Shown piece by piece: positions 45,189 to 56,083 of a stretch of DNA of 64,000 nt. The position numbers and the translations under genes are program-made. The notes under the pieces were generated by a model. That model saw only the letters and a program-made list of their open reading frames with translations, did no database searches and was not told where the DNA came from. The DNA comes from Leucocoprinus leucothites (Eukaryota; Basidiomycota; Agaricomycetes; Agaricales; Agaricaceae), in contig JAACJO010000016.1 in the NCBI GenBank assembly GCA_013368445.1, forward strand, positions 372,001 to 436,000, written 5' to 3'. Positions within the stretch are counted from its first letter, which is position 1, and every line of letters starts with the position of its first letter.

Positions 45189-46727
45189 TCAAGCTTTAGA
45201 TTTTCCCGATGTATCCACCACCTCCATATGCAACCCTTCTTCAACAAGACGTTTTAGGATGTCCACCTCCGCCGCCGGGAGCTGATGAAATACTTCGGAG
45301 AATGTTCCTTTGAAGTGGAACGTCCTCCGAAATCGAACCACCTCGAGACGCTTATTCTGCTTCCACTTCGTGTGGTCCCCATCTCGTCTAGTAACAAGGA
45401 AATCTATGAACGGAGCGTAAACCAAAGGGTCATTCAGACACCAATCGAGCCGAGAGGCTTTCCCTTCGATACTGATTAACCGTAAACGAGGAAGAAATGG
45501 GCTGTCGGCGAGGGAAAGCTGTCGGAAAACAAATCTTAAGCCACGAATATCTCCGTGTTGAAGGTGCAACTCCTCCAAATCTAAGCTCCGGAATGCTTCG
45601 TTGAAAGGGGCGTTGTCGTCATGATCACACTGCTTTGGGGCATCCCAGAAGAAACAGATATCGCCATGGAACGTTTTCAGACGCGTCAAGGAGCCTATGA
45701 AATTATCCATGAGTCTCCAAAAACTTGACGAGCCACGAACGTTTGAGTTACGAGGGCTACAATGCAGGTGGCGTAGGGATGGGAACGCCATGGATGCTAG
45801 CAAGAAATGAGACCACTCATCATCCTGGAAACACCATTCTAGCGTATGAAGGCGAGTGAATGTGACCTTGTTGCTATCAAGGAGATGAGCGTAATTCCGA
45901 GAATAGGTGATTTTGGGTTTGTGGCAACGGTATTCCATCAATGAAGTACATTGAAGGAGAAGGCTGAAACATACGTCCTTGTCGACACCAAAAAGCTCGA
46001 GGTGCGTTAATTGCGACCATGGAAAGGACTCGATTTCAACGTTTTCGTGCAAGGAGAGCTTTGTAAGGGTTGAAACGGAGAAGAATGGCCTATGCCGATG
46101 ATGTGAGGAGGGTGTAGCGCCAAGCTCGAGGCGCCGGAGTCTAGTCAAAAATCCAGGTTGGACGAGGTCACACACGAAGTGCCACCAAGCGTCTGTGATT
46201 GTATCCATCACAAAACCCCCTAGCTTCTGAGGATTATCACGGAAAATGTATTCCAAAAGATTCTGGAACGGTATAGACGGCTGGTTGGGAGGACTATGAC
46301 AGCTCACATCTGGCTCATCATAGAACAGAACTGTCACCGGGATGCTCTTGGCGTTTGTAAAGTGGAGGTCGAGGAGGTCTAGCGTGCGCCGAGGAATAGT
46401 TGGTCCACCAAGGGCAAACTTCGCATTAAAGGAATTCCATAGGCTTGGATTCGCCCATGCAACGTCTCTCCAGTAAGAGCAGACTGCACCGAGCGCGACA
46501 GGAGAGGACATTGGTTCTGAACAAACATGTTCAAAAATATTGGAGAGCATTTCGGAAGGCAGGATGGTGGTTGCTGCAGAGAGCTCATTTAATCTGCGGA
46601 GACACTGTGCTCTCTTGGTCACAATCAGCTGCGTTTCTACTGCCAGCTGCGAGAGTGTTGCATTCAGGCTGTCAACCTCGATCTCTTTGGGAGACAAAAC
46701 TGGCGGCAGCGGGGAGCTTGGCGGCAT
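45189..46727 (-). CDS. F-box protein with leucine-rich C-terminus (3)
   Basis: Single exon, 512 aa. Pro-rich start (PPSSPLPPVLSP), coiled coil (IEVDSLNATLSQLAVETQLIVTKRAQCLRRLNEL), F-box ILPSEMLSNIFEHVCSEPMSSPVALGAVCSYWRDVAWANPSLW (residues 50-92), then LRRLELGA, LTKLSLHENV, LTHLELFGV, LHTLEWCF, LRHLHCSP and LEELHLQHGD repeats. Same family as (1) and (2), again on the minus strand, but separated from them by three unrelated genes. Probable SCF substrate receptor. Confidence 0.85.
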   Translation of the reverse strand: MPPSSPLPPVLSPKEIEVDSLNATLSQLAVETQLIVTKRAQCLRRLNELSAATTILPSEMLSNIFEHVCSEPMSSPVALGAVCSYWRDVAWANPSLWNSFNAKFALGGPTIPRRTLDLLDLHFTNAKSIPVTVLFYDEPDVSCHSPPNQPSIPFQNLLEYIFRDNPQKLGGFVMDTITDAWWHFVCDLVQPGFLTRLRRLELGATPSSHHRHRPFFSVSTLTKLSLHENVEIESFPWSQLTHLELFGVDKDVCFSLLLQCTSLMEYRCHKPKITYSRNYAHLLDSNKVTFTRLHTLEWCFQDDEWSHFLLASMAFPSLRHLHCSPRNSNVRGSSSFWRLMDNFIGSLTRLKTFHGDICFFWDAPKQCDHDDNAPFNEAFRSLDLEELHLQHGDIRGLRFVFRQLSLADSPFLPRLRLISIEGKASRLDWCLNDPLVYAPFIDFLVTRRDGDHTKWKQNKRLEVVRFRRTFHFKGTFSEVFHQLPAAEVDILKRLVEEGLHMEVVDTSGKSKA

Positions 46728-48430
46728 GAGGAAACAGGTTGTTCGATGTTGGTGGCGTTCTTCAGCGGGTTGTGTAGGTCAGTTTACTGGTGGGCGGAAA
46801 GGATTCCAATAACGCACCTGGGGACAATAGAAGTTCAAGGACAAGATACGGTGAGAATGGATTACCGGGCGTTGTGGCAGCCAGCGAACAAGACCAGGGG
46901 TGGAACCTGCCAAGACGTGCTGGACGCCAGTTACTACTAGTATAGCATCTTGGCATCATGAAATTTATGAAGCAGAGACGTGACGTTAGGCAACGAGGCT
47001 GAGTACTGAACGGGTGAGCTTCACATACCAAGCCGCGGCGAGCAAGATTGTGGAGATGTGACGGGTAATAGGCCTAGTTTGGCCAAGGGATAACTTACTA
47101 CGGGGAGGTTTGATTACGGGCCTGGTATTGGCCTCGGCCCTCAAGTCTAGTAAAGATCCTGAATATAATCATGGCCGCCTAGAGGTGATAAAGCGCATGT
47201 AGTATGCCAAGGCTCTCAGCCAAAGTCCCAGCGAATTCGCGTCGTAGTGTTGCGGACGTCTTGGCAGCAGGGTTCGAGTAAGAACGTTGATTTGACGAAG
47301 AGAATTTGAAAGTCTTGTCTGGTTACGGGTTGTGTTTTTCAGCCAACTTGGGGAGTATTATGTTGTCAGTGGTACTAACCTGTACATATGTGGTGTGTAT
47401 GTAGTGCGTGCTAATCTTTCAACTAGGGTCGGGAATTTGTCTAGGCCTTTCCACCATCACCATGTGCCCACAGATTACTGACGTGACTGGCGTAGGCGCG
47501 CATCTAAAATAACTAAAGGGATCATCTGTTTTTCTAGTACCCTTAAAGCTCACGCATCGCTCAAAATGCATTGTTAGATATGCGCGTGATCAGGCTGATA
47601 CTGTGACTATCCCTATCAGAGAACTCGGGCAGCGATGGGCTTGATGGATAATTCTAAGTACATCTTCTACTGAGAAGTTGACGAACGGCCATACAACAAA
47701 AGAGCTCTCCCATCTACCGTGATATTAGGGTTATTCCAAGCTGAGCTCCCTGTGTGTGTGAAGCCGCTTGGTAGCCGCGGCCACTGTGAGCCGTTTACAT
47801 ACTAACAATAAGTACACGAAAATTGCCTCGTGCAAAGTCGGAGTACGCGCGAACATCGCAAGATGATTCGGACTAATTGATACACTAAGCGAGTACCACC
47901 TTCAGCCACTACGAATTTATTCCAATTAAGCTTAAAAAAGAAAAGAAGTTGAATTGGGTTCTTCCTTTCTCTGAGTCGTGGATGCCGCACGAAGCTCGAA
48001 GTGATAGTCGAGGAAGTGGTAGTAGTGGTACGACTTCTTCGACGACTTCTCCTTTGTAAGCTCCCTTACCCATGAGATCACACGCATTGACAGTTTTCTC
48101 TCGACTGGTAGATATTTCGAAATTGTGAGCGCTGAAGGCGGCGTCGGGTCGGAAGTCCGCTTTCGACATTCGAAGAAGATCGGAAGTTCACTCTCTGTGA
48201 CAGTGCAGTCAGCCCGACATGTCCGAGATGTTGTGATAACCCCACTAAAACTAATCATAATTACTTAAATACAGCGTGATCTAAAAAATAAACTTTTCAG
48301 TTTTTTTACTTTTCTTACTTCGACCCCTTTAAATCTAAACGGGGGTATGTAACTTGATAATCGGATAATAATAAACTTCTTTGTTGTTCACCTGTTCTCG
48401 CGCGGGGCAGGCGCGCGGCCGACTTTGTCG

Positions 48431-48458
48431 TGTGTGTGTGTGTTGTATGTGTGTGTGT
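48431..48458 (+). repeat. (TG)n microsatellite
   Basis: Two TG runs broken by TTGTAT. Perfect dinucleotide units on both sides; likely length-variable. Confidence 0.8.
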
Positions 48459-49040
48459 CACAATGTCGTGTGCGTGCCTTGTAGTAACTGTCTGAATCTG
48501 ATTGTTGGTCTCTCTTTTTTCAAAAGACTTCAGTGCCGATTCAATTATCGTGCGTCAAGGGTTGAGCGCTTGAGCCTGATGAGGAAATCAGAATTTAAAA
48601 GACGGAAAAGCTTTTTTGCAGCAAGGGCTGCATGGTGTGTGCTTGGTGGATATCATTGGGATCAGATGGGTCGAGCCTTGATGTCGGTATAGAAGGCCCA
48701 GAGTTTAATATTTGAATCTCCTTGGAACTAAGTACAAAAACCACAAGTACACTATACCGCGTAGTATAATTAGAAACAGCTGGTACACATCCACCACCAT
48801 GATGATCGAAGAATGCATACACCCATATCCAACCGAGCGATGGTCGGAAGTGCGATACCTCGCGCGCGTCATGAGTGTATGGGTTCGTAAGTCATGTCAT
48901 CAACTCACAGATCAGAAACATCACAATTCCAAATCCTTCTGCTTTAGCTAAACGCCGCAACTGTCAGAGAAGCCTTGAACAACATGTAAGTCAACAACCA
49001 AGTAACACAGTTATGTAGTACACATACAGTAACCAACAAC

Positions 49041-49065
49041 AAAACAAAACAAAACAAAACAAAAC
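49041..49065 (+). repeat. (AAAAC)5 microsatellite
   Basis: Five perfect pentanucleotide units, preceded by imperfect AACCAACAAC. Confidence 0.85.
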
Positions 49066-49422
49066 AGAAAAAACAAGAAAGCTAAATTTAGCAGATGAAT
49101 GGAAGGGAAGAAAAAACGATAGCGACGGTATTGGTATGTTCATGTTCTCGTAAGTACGAAAGAGGGGGAGGTATACATGGGGGTGATCAAAGTGTGATAC
49201 GTGATCTGGTATGTAGAAATGGAGGTGGGGAAGGCGATCAGATGTCACTGCCTGTCTGTCTCTTTGCCTGCCTGGCGTGCAGGGTGTTGGAGTCGTGACG
49301 CAGGGGAAGGGAAGGGGCAATCATCGCGCTGGGGAATGCAAAAAAAAAAAAACGAAAAAGCTCCGAGAAACCCCAAGAGCGCAGGAGGAAAAAAAAGGCA
49401 TTTTCTTGAGTTGAGCTTAAGA

Positions 49423-51047
49423 TCAAAACGATCCCGTAAACAACGCCCCACCAACCGGCCTTGTCCTACTGACATCCCACTGCTGCTGTTGCTGTGGGTG
49501 TTGTTGTGGATTCGGGGGCTGCTGTTGTTGAAACGGTTCACAAATGACAATCTCAGGAACCAACGCCTGCAACTCTCTCATCGCAGGCATCGTTGCTCCA
49601 TGACATTTTATAAACTCCAACCTCTTGAGCGGACATCCATGAGATTTCCGACTTTTAACGCAATGTGTAATAGAGCGAAGCCAGTGATCACTAAAGTGCC
49701 ACCAGAGATCACCAGGGCGAGAGAAGGATAGGGTTGTGAGGTGTGGGAGGAGGATAGGGTTTTGAGAGGATTGAGGGTGCGCCATGAGGATAGTGAGGAG
49801 ATCTTGGAGAACGTTAAATGCGATACGAAGGGTGTGTACGCTATGTGTGTGAGAGAGGAAGGTTTGTAATGAGGGGAGTGAGAGGTCGAGGAGAACTCCG
49901 GTGTTGAATTCGAGAAAGGTGATTTGTGAGAGGTTGAGGATGATAGGTAAGGAAGAGAGGAAAGGTGTAGCGATGCAAGATACAGAGTCGAGTGTGAATT
50001 GCATGTCTTGCAATTCCTCTGACCATGGTCGAGCGTTTGAGCGGAGGAACCTAGAAGCGTGTCGGGCGAATCGTAGGCCCTCTATTTGTAGGTAGTTGAT
50101 GGGAACTTGGAAGGGTAGACCGCGGGGGAAGAATGTGCATAGGTCGTCGAAGGAGGCACAGCTGAGTTGAAGGCGGGTCGTGGGGGCGAGGGACATGGGT
50201 GAGAGGATGGCGGTGATAGTAGGGGCTTTGGCTGAGATGATAAAGTCGCGGAGGTGAGGGAGACTAATGGTTCGATAGCGGTGGTGGTTATCATCGTCAT
50301 CATCATCGTTAGTATCACCCAGTGGAGGTAGTGCTGGGGATGTATCCAAAGGGCGTATGGTGTCTAGCCGGATGTACTCTAGCATAGGCGATCGGGCGAA
50401 GATCTCGTGGATTTGAGTTACGGAAGGGGAAAATTTGGGACAGAGTCCGCGGAGTGTAAGGTGTGTGAGGTCGGAGAGGGTATCCCACCGTACGGCGACG
50501 CAGTCGAGAGTCAAACGGCGTAATGAGGGTATAGGTGTCTCGAGTGTAAATGTGGAAGACACAGGGGGATTTTGAGTGCGAGACTGGTGAGAGTGGGTAG
50601 TTTAGACCCTATACTGGCGAAGAGGTCAAGCATGTCATCTGGGAAGAGGAAGACATCGATAGAGAAGAGCCTGGCAGCGTGAACACGGAGGTCATCGCTG
50701 TATACTTTGAGGGGGGAAGGAGAATAGATGGATATCGGTGCGGTTTTGGAGCGGACGAGGAACTCGCGTGCAAAACGTGGGTCAGCAAGGTCAATGCATT
50801 GCCAAAGTCGAGGAGAGTTGAAGGCAATCGAACGCCATTGCCGACAGACTTGAGTCCATGCAATGCGATGAGTGGGTTTTTTGGGGGTGTAGAGCCAGGA
50901 GACGCAGATGGAGAAGATGTGCTCGAGGATTTCTGTGGGGAGGACGCTGACGGCGGCGAGTTCGTTCATCTGTGAGCGGATGGAGGAGAGTTTTGCGGCG
51001 AGAAGACTTTCTTCTGCCTCGAGCAGGATGCGCTTTGCGTGCGACAT
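49423..51047 (-). CDS. F-box protein (4), interrupted by an apparent frameshift
   Basis: Start MSHAKRILLEAEESLLAAKL, F-box VLPTEILEHIFSICVSWLY...RIAWTQVCRQWRSIAFNSPRLWQCI, then leucine-rich text. The frame is open to LPTLTSLALKI and then dies. The next frame continues from PPVSSTFTLETPIPSLRRLTLD to the natural-looking end GGALFTGSF (stop at 49423). The switch sits in an AAAATCCCCC run (plus-strand 50564-50574), with no room for an intron, so one A appears to be missing. This is either a sequencing or assembly error or a young lesion. The start 51047 was preferred to 51104 because a TATA box lies inside the longer reading. Confidence 0.65.
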
Positions 51048-51074
51048 GCTGGTTTGGGCACCTGGGCTTCTCGC

Positions 51075-51083
51075 TTTTATATA
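51075..51083 (-). promoter_or_regulatory. TATA box of F-box gene (4)
   Basis: TATATAAAA on the minus strand, 28 bp from the ATG at 51047. It would place transcription initiation very near that ATG, so the leader must be short and the upstream ATG at 51104 would not be transcribed. Confidence 0.55.
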
Positions 51084-51186
51084 CCCCTTGCTCTTTTCTG
51101 ACATATCTGCTCCCCTGATCTGGGGGCTTAGCTAAGTATTTTAATGTAAATTTAATTTCAATATCACTTCTTTCTTTACGACCACC

Positions 51187-54100
51187 ATGGCACAGTGGGG
51201 CCAGGGCCAGCCTGGCTTCCAATATCCTATGCAAACAGGATATCCTGGAGCTAATCCTCAGTTTCAACAGACTGCTCAATTCCAGGGTCCTCAATTTCAA
51301 CAGCAGCAACCGCAACCGCAACAACAACAACAGCTTCAACCACAGCCGCAGTTTCAGCAACCCCAGAACCTCGGGCCCGGTCTCGTTCCGCAACAGACTG
51401 GATTCATCCAACAGCGTCCACCCCAGTTCCAGCAGCCCCAGCAGACTGGATTTCCTGGCGGTGGACCCACCTTTCTCCAGTCACAACCCACTGGATTTCC
51501 AGGCTCGAATTTCCAACAACAGCAGCCATCTGGTATTCCCCCAGTTCCCCAGGTTCCATCACAATTCGTACAGAGGACCCAAACGCACCCGTTTCTCAAT
51601 GCACCACCGCCTCAGCAAAATCGTTTGATGACGAGTTCGCCCGGGTTCGGAGGCAGCGGACTCGCGCCTCAACCTACCGGTTACCCTAGTGCGGCTCCTC
51701 TCATCGCACAGCCCACTGGAATTATCGACCCAAAGTTACGTATGATGACAAACACGTTCATGCCTATGAACACGTCTGCACCCTACAGTGCGGGAGGTGC
51801 ACCTCAATTGGCTCCGCAGCAAGGCAATCTCCAACAGTCGATCACCCAGCACAATCAATCAGTCCAGGGAAACTCAACGCAACAGATTCCATGGGCTATC
51901 ACTAAATCTGAAAAGAAACAATATAATGCGCTTTTCCGCACTTGGGACACTTCGAATACGGGGTTTATTAGCGGTTCGGTTGCTTTGGATGTGTTTGGTG
52001 CGAGTGGACTGCCCAAGGATGAGTTGGCACGGATCTGGTAGGTTGATTTTCTGATGTTGGGTATGATAGTTTGTTCTGATGTTGTTGTTAGGACGCTTGC
52101 TGACCGGGACGATCGCGGAAAACTTAACAATGCCGAGTTCCATGTTGCAATGGGTTTAATCTACCGACGTACGTACTTACTGTCACCACCTATTATCTAA
52201 GCTCACTTTTTCCAGGTCTCAATGGCATGCCCATCCCCGATACACTCCCGGATGAACTCGTTCCCCCCTCTGCGCGGGACCTCGACAGTTCCGTCAACAT
52301 GGTCAAAGACCTTCTTAAAAACGAGACCCGCTCTCGCTCCCCTTCTTCCAACCTCGACGTCCCCGTCTCGCGTCTCAAAAACCGTTCCTTCACCAGCTCC
52401 TCTCCCTCTCTCGAGTCCAGCCGTGATGCCACCATATACAAACACACAGACGAAGAACCTCTCGGTGGGATCTACAAACCCCGTAATCGCCACGTTAACC
52501 GTGACGATGTTCGAGGGAGACGAGAGGACGATAGTCCATCTGCAGATATCAATGAGATAAAACGTCAATTGGCCAATACGGCTAAAATGTTGGACGACCA
52601 AGCAGCTGCAGATGCTTCGCGTACAGCTGAAGATGAAGCTTTAGATCGAGAAATGGACGATCTACGCTATCGTGTCCGGAGGGTCCAAGATGATTTGGAT
52701 TATGTTTCTCGTGGACCGAGGTCTGCAGCCAAAGATCAAGAGAGGAGGAAGCTCGAGAGGGAGATGTTAAATTTGATGCATGAGAGAATTCCCGAGGTAG
52801 AGAGGAAGATTAAAGCGAGAGAGGAGAGGAGGGATAGGGATAAGAGGCAGTGGACCCGTGATCGGGATAGAGCGAATGAGAGGTTTGGAAGGTTTGATTC
52901 GAGAGATGGAGAGGGGAGGAGGTATCGTGATGACGATGACGATGGTTATAGGAGACCTTATTCGCGAGGGTATGATGATGATGAGCGAGATTCGCGTCGA
53001 GATCGATACGATGATAGAGGGGAGAGGGAACGTGATAGAGAGAGAGAACGTGATAGAGACCGTGATAGGGAGCGCGAGCGTGAGCGTGAACGCGACAGAG
53101 AGGCTGATCAGCCTCCACAAAGTCCTCCAGTCAAACCTCGCTCTCCGGCCCCACCTCGCTCGCCAGCCCCGCTCTCTACTCCAGCAGCACCCAAACCTAC
53201 ACCCTCCCCTGGACCGAACCTTCGAAACATGTCCGTAACCGAACGTCAAGCATATTTGAAAGCTGAAGCTCAACGTCGCATTCAGGCTCGTATGGCTGCT
53301 CTTGGTGTCACACCTTCTGCATCTCCGACTTTAGAGTCTGGAGGAGGTGGTGGGGAAGTTGAAGATCGGTTACAGCAAGAGAAGAAGGAAGCTGAGGAGA
53401 AGGCCAAAGCTGCGGAGAAACAGGCGGAGGAGAGGGAGAGGTTGAGGAGGGAGAGGTTGGAGAGTGAAAAGGCGGCTAGAGGAGGAGTTTCCCCTACGTC
53501 GACGACGACGACAACTCCTACTTCTGCATCGGCGCCGGCGCCACCCACTCGAAGTGTTGCTGCTGCTCCACCACCTCCTGCTGTGCCTACGCCCAAGGCT
53601 GCGCCTCCTGTAGCTGCGAAACGTGCACCTGCTCCTCCACCACCGAGGAGGGCACCAGTACCGCCAGCTCCTCGAGCACCCGTATCAGCACCCGTACCTG
53701 CAGCGCCTCCTGCACCCGTAGTGCCTGCAGTACCCCAAGTTGATCCAGAGGAAGAACGACTCCGCGCTCGAGAAGAAGCTATCAAGAAACAACGTGAGGA
53801 ACGTGCTGCGAGGCTCAGGCAGCTCGAAGAAGAGGAGGAGAACGCACGATTGGAGGAGGAGAGGTATCAGGCTAGGATTTCAGCTATGAAGAGTCGGCAA
53901 GCTCCCAAGGCGCCTTCGCCCCCTCCTCCTGCTCCTCCTGCCCCTGAGCCTGTTGTTGAGAGGTCACCTGTTCCCCCTGCAGCTTCGCCTCTGCCATCTG
54001 CTGCTGTGCAGGAGAAATCGACGAATCCGTTTAGTCGGTTGTTGAAAGAGGGAGGTACCAGTCCGGCGCCGGCTGCGACTACTACATCGAATGGAAGTGC

Positions 54101-55671
54101 GAGTACCAATCCCTGGTCCAAGCCTGCCACTGCCACTTCACCGAGTCCAAGCACCAGAACGCCCTCCTTTGTCCCGCCTCAACCATCCAAGAGTCCTGCC
54201 CCACCATCAGCGACGGTTAAAACCAATTATCAGACTGCTTCATCTGCGATGGATGATGATGAAGATTGGGGAGATGTAGCTGAGAAGGAGGATGATGATG
54301 AGAGTAGTGAGGATGAGTATACGAAGTCGAGGGAGAAGAGGGCGAATATTGCACAGCAGTTGTTTGGAAGGCCGCAGAGTGCTGGACCGAGAGGAGGAGG
54401 GTCTGTGCCTTCTTCGCCTGCGCCGGGTGGTTCTGGGTTTTCGTCTCCGGTGCCGTCTGCACCTCCTGCGCCTCCCGCTCCTATGACACCGCCTGCTCCT
54501 CCAGCGCCTGTTGCACCACCCGCTCCTATGGCACCTCCCGCTCCTATGGCGCCTCCTGCGCCAGCCATATCGGCGCCTGTGCCTACCCCTGCGCCTGGTG
54601 GTTTAGGTGCTCTCTTGGGTGATATTAGAGGTGGATTGAAGTTGAAGCCCACGCAGACGGTTGATAAGAGTAAACCGCCGGTTTCTGGTCGAGTCGTTGG
54701 GGATAATGCACCTCCTGCGCATATTACGAGTGCTCCTCGGGCTGTCGATGACTATGATGAACCTGCACCTGCGCCTGTGCCTGCACCTATGCACCCGAAG
54801 ATGGATCATAGGCAGAGTGTGGATTGGTTTGCGACGCGTGCTGCTGATGCTGGTGGTCCGGCGCAGATTGAAGGGTTGCCTGTTACTGCTGAGGTTGATG
54901 AGGAGGATGAAGGAGAGGTTTATCATCCCCCGCCGCCTGCGCCTGCGCCGGTTCCGTCGATTCAGGTTGATGAGGCACCTGTGGAACCTGCGGGATCGGA
55001 TTTGATGGCTGACATTGACAAGTCTATTGGTGAGTGTTCTTTCTCTATTCCGAGTTACGTTTGTTTACTGAGTGGTGGTTGCTGTGGTAGAGCATTACGC
55101 GAGGTCTTTGTATGCTTTTGAAGGGGAAGGACCTGATGACCTTTGTATGTCGCTCCATCACCGTTTTTGGGTTGTCGAAATCAAATGCTGATGGTATTTT
55201 CTTAGCGTTCACTGAAAATGTGGTTATCATGGCTAACCCTTCTAAATCGGGTGGTGACTGGTGGTACGGAAGGAACGTTAGTACCGGCAAGAGTGGCTTG
55301 TTCCCCAAGACATATATAGAAATGGTTAAACCTTGTGAGTCGTTGTTTCACTATAAGTTACCATTCGTGTTCCTCCACCTCCTTTTCCCCCCTTTGCTCC
55401 TCTCCCCTCCTCCCCCCTTCTTCCCCACTTTATGACCTCCTATCCTTCTCCATATTTCTTTGACAGTGTCACTGACATGACGTTTTGTTCTATGACAGCG
55501 AAAGCAAGGGCGTTATACGGATACGAGGGTGGTAACCCTGACGAGTTGAGTTTTGGCGAGGGTGAGGTGTTGTCGATTGTGGATAAGGAGGAGGAGGAGT
55601 GGTGGAAGGCTGAGAAGGGAGGGTTGGTGTATATCGTTCCGGCGAGTTATTTGGAAGTAGTTGAGGGTTAG
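51187..55671 (+). CDS. pan1: Pan1-like endocytic actin regulator (EH, WH2, two SH3)
   Basis: Six exons (51187-52037, 52092-52168, 52216-55029, 55091-55144, 55206-55334, 55499-55671) total 4098 nt, or 1365 aa. In order: a Gln/Pro-rich N-terminus with repeated Q-TG(F/Y) units, resembling the LxxQxTG repeats of Pan1; one EH domain (WAITKSEKKQYNALFRTWDTSNTGF...LADRDDRGKLNNAEFHVAMGLIYR, residues 240-310); a long charged coiled coil with RERERDRDRDR low complexity; Pro/Ala-rich segments with many PPAPP SH3 ligands; a WH2-like motif (ALLGDIRGGLKLKPT) that binds G-actin; and two C-terminal SH3 domains (ARSLYAFEGEGPDDLSF...WWYGRN and ARALYGYEGGNPDELSF...WWKAEKGG). It should act at actin patches during endocytosis. 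Yeast Pan1 has two EH domains and no SH3. Confidence 0.85.
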
Positions 55672-55847
55672 TGGGATTTCTGATTTTTCTTCATTGAGTC
55701 TCTCCGTTTCTTATATCGCGTTTTTCCCCCCTCGTTCCTTCCATCCGACCTCGTTCCGCTCCTTTCTTACGTGTTTTCGTCTCTTTACGATCGTTTGGCG
55801 AATAAAGGCTGAATGATTTCTTTTTTTTCCTGCTTTATTTTCCATGT

Positions 55848-55863
55848 ACACACACACACACAC
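55848..55863 (+). repeat. (AC)8 microsatellite
   Basis: Sixteen bases of perfect AC repeat in the spacer between the Pan1-like and RhoGEF genes. Confidence 0.8.
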
Positions 55864-56083
55864 TCGACGACGATATGATACAACTGTGGGTTTTAATACC
55901 TCTTGGATCGATATTCGACAAATGGGAATGGAAATGGACTTTTTTTTTGGTTTCTGAATACTGGTTTGAACGTGCGTGATTCATGTCTTTGCTAATGGTT
56001 AATTTGTTATTGGTTCTTGGGTATTGTGCGGTGTGTCTCTCCACTTGTTATACTGACGTTCTTTTATAGCTGTTGGTGCGACA

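Larger units (their letters stand above)
46728..49422. other. Gene-poor 2.7 kb region
   Basis: The longest gene-free stretch in the window. It holds two microsatellites (listed separately), AT-rich DNA and one 108-codon minus-strand ORF (48258-47932: basic, no domain) that I did not accept as a gene. Confidence 0.4.

Noticed and set aside
47932..48258. 108-codon minus-strand ORF in the gene-poor region
   Set aside because: No recognisable domain, no splice partners, no promoter sign; cannot be supported.
51048..51104. Upstream start (51104) for F-box gene (4)
   Set aside because: The extra 19 codons overlap a strong TATATAAAA, so they are promoter DNA rather than coding.
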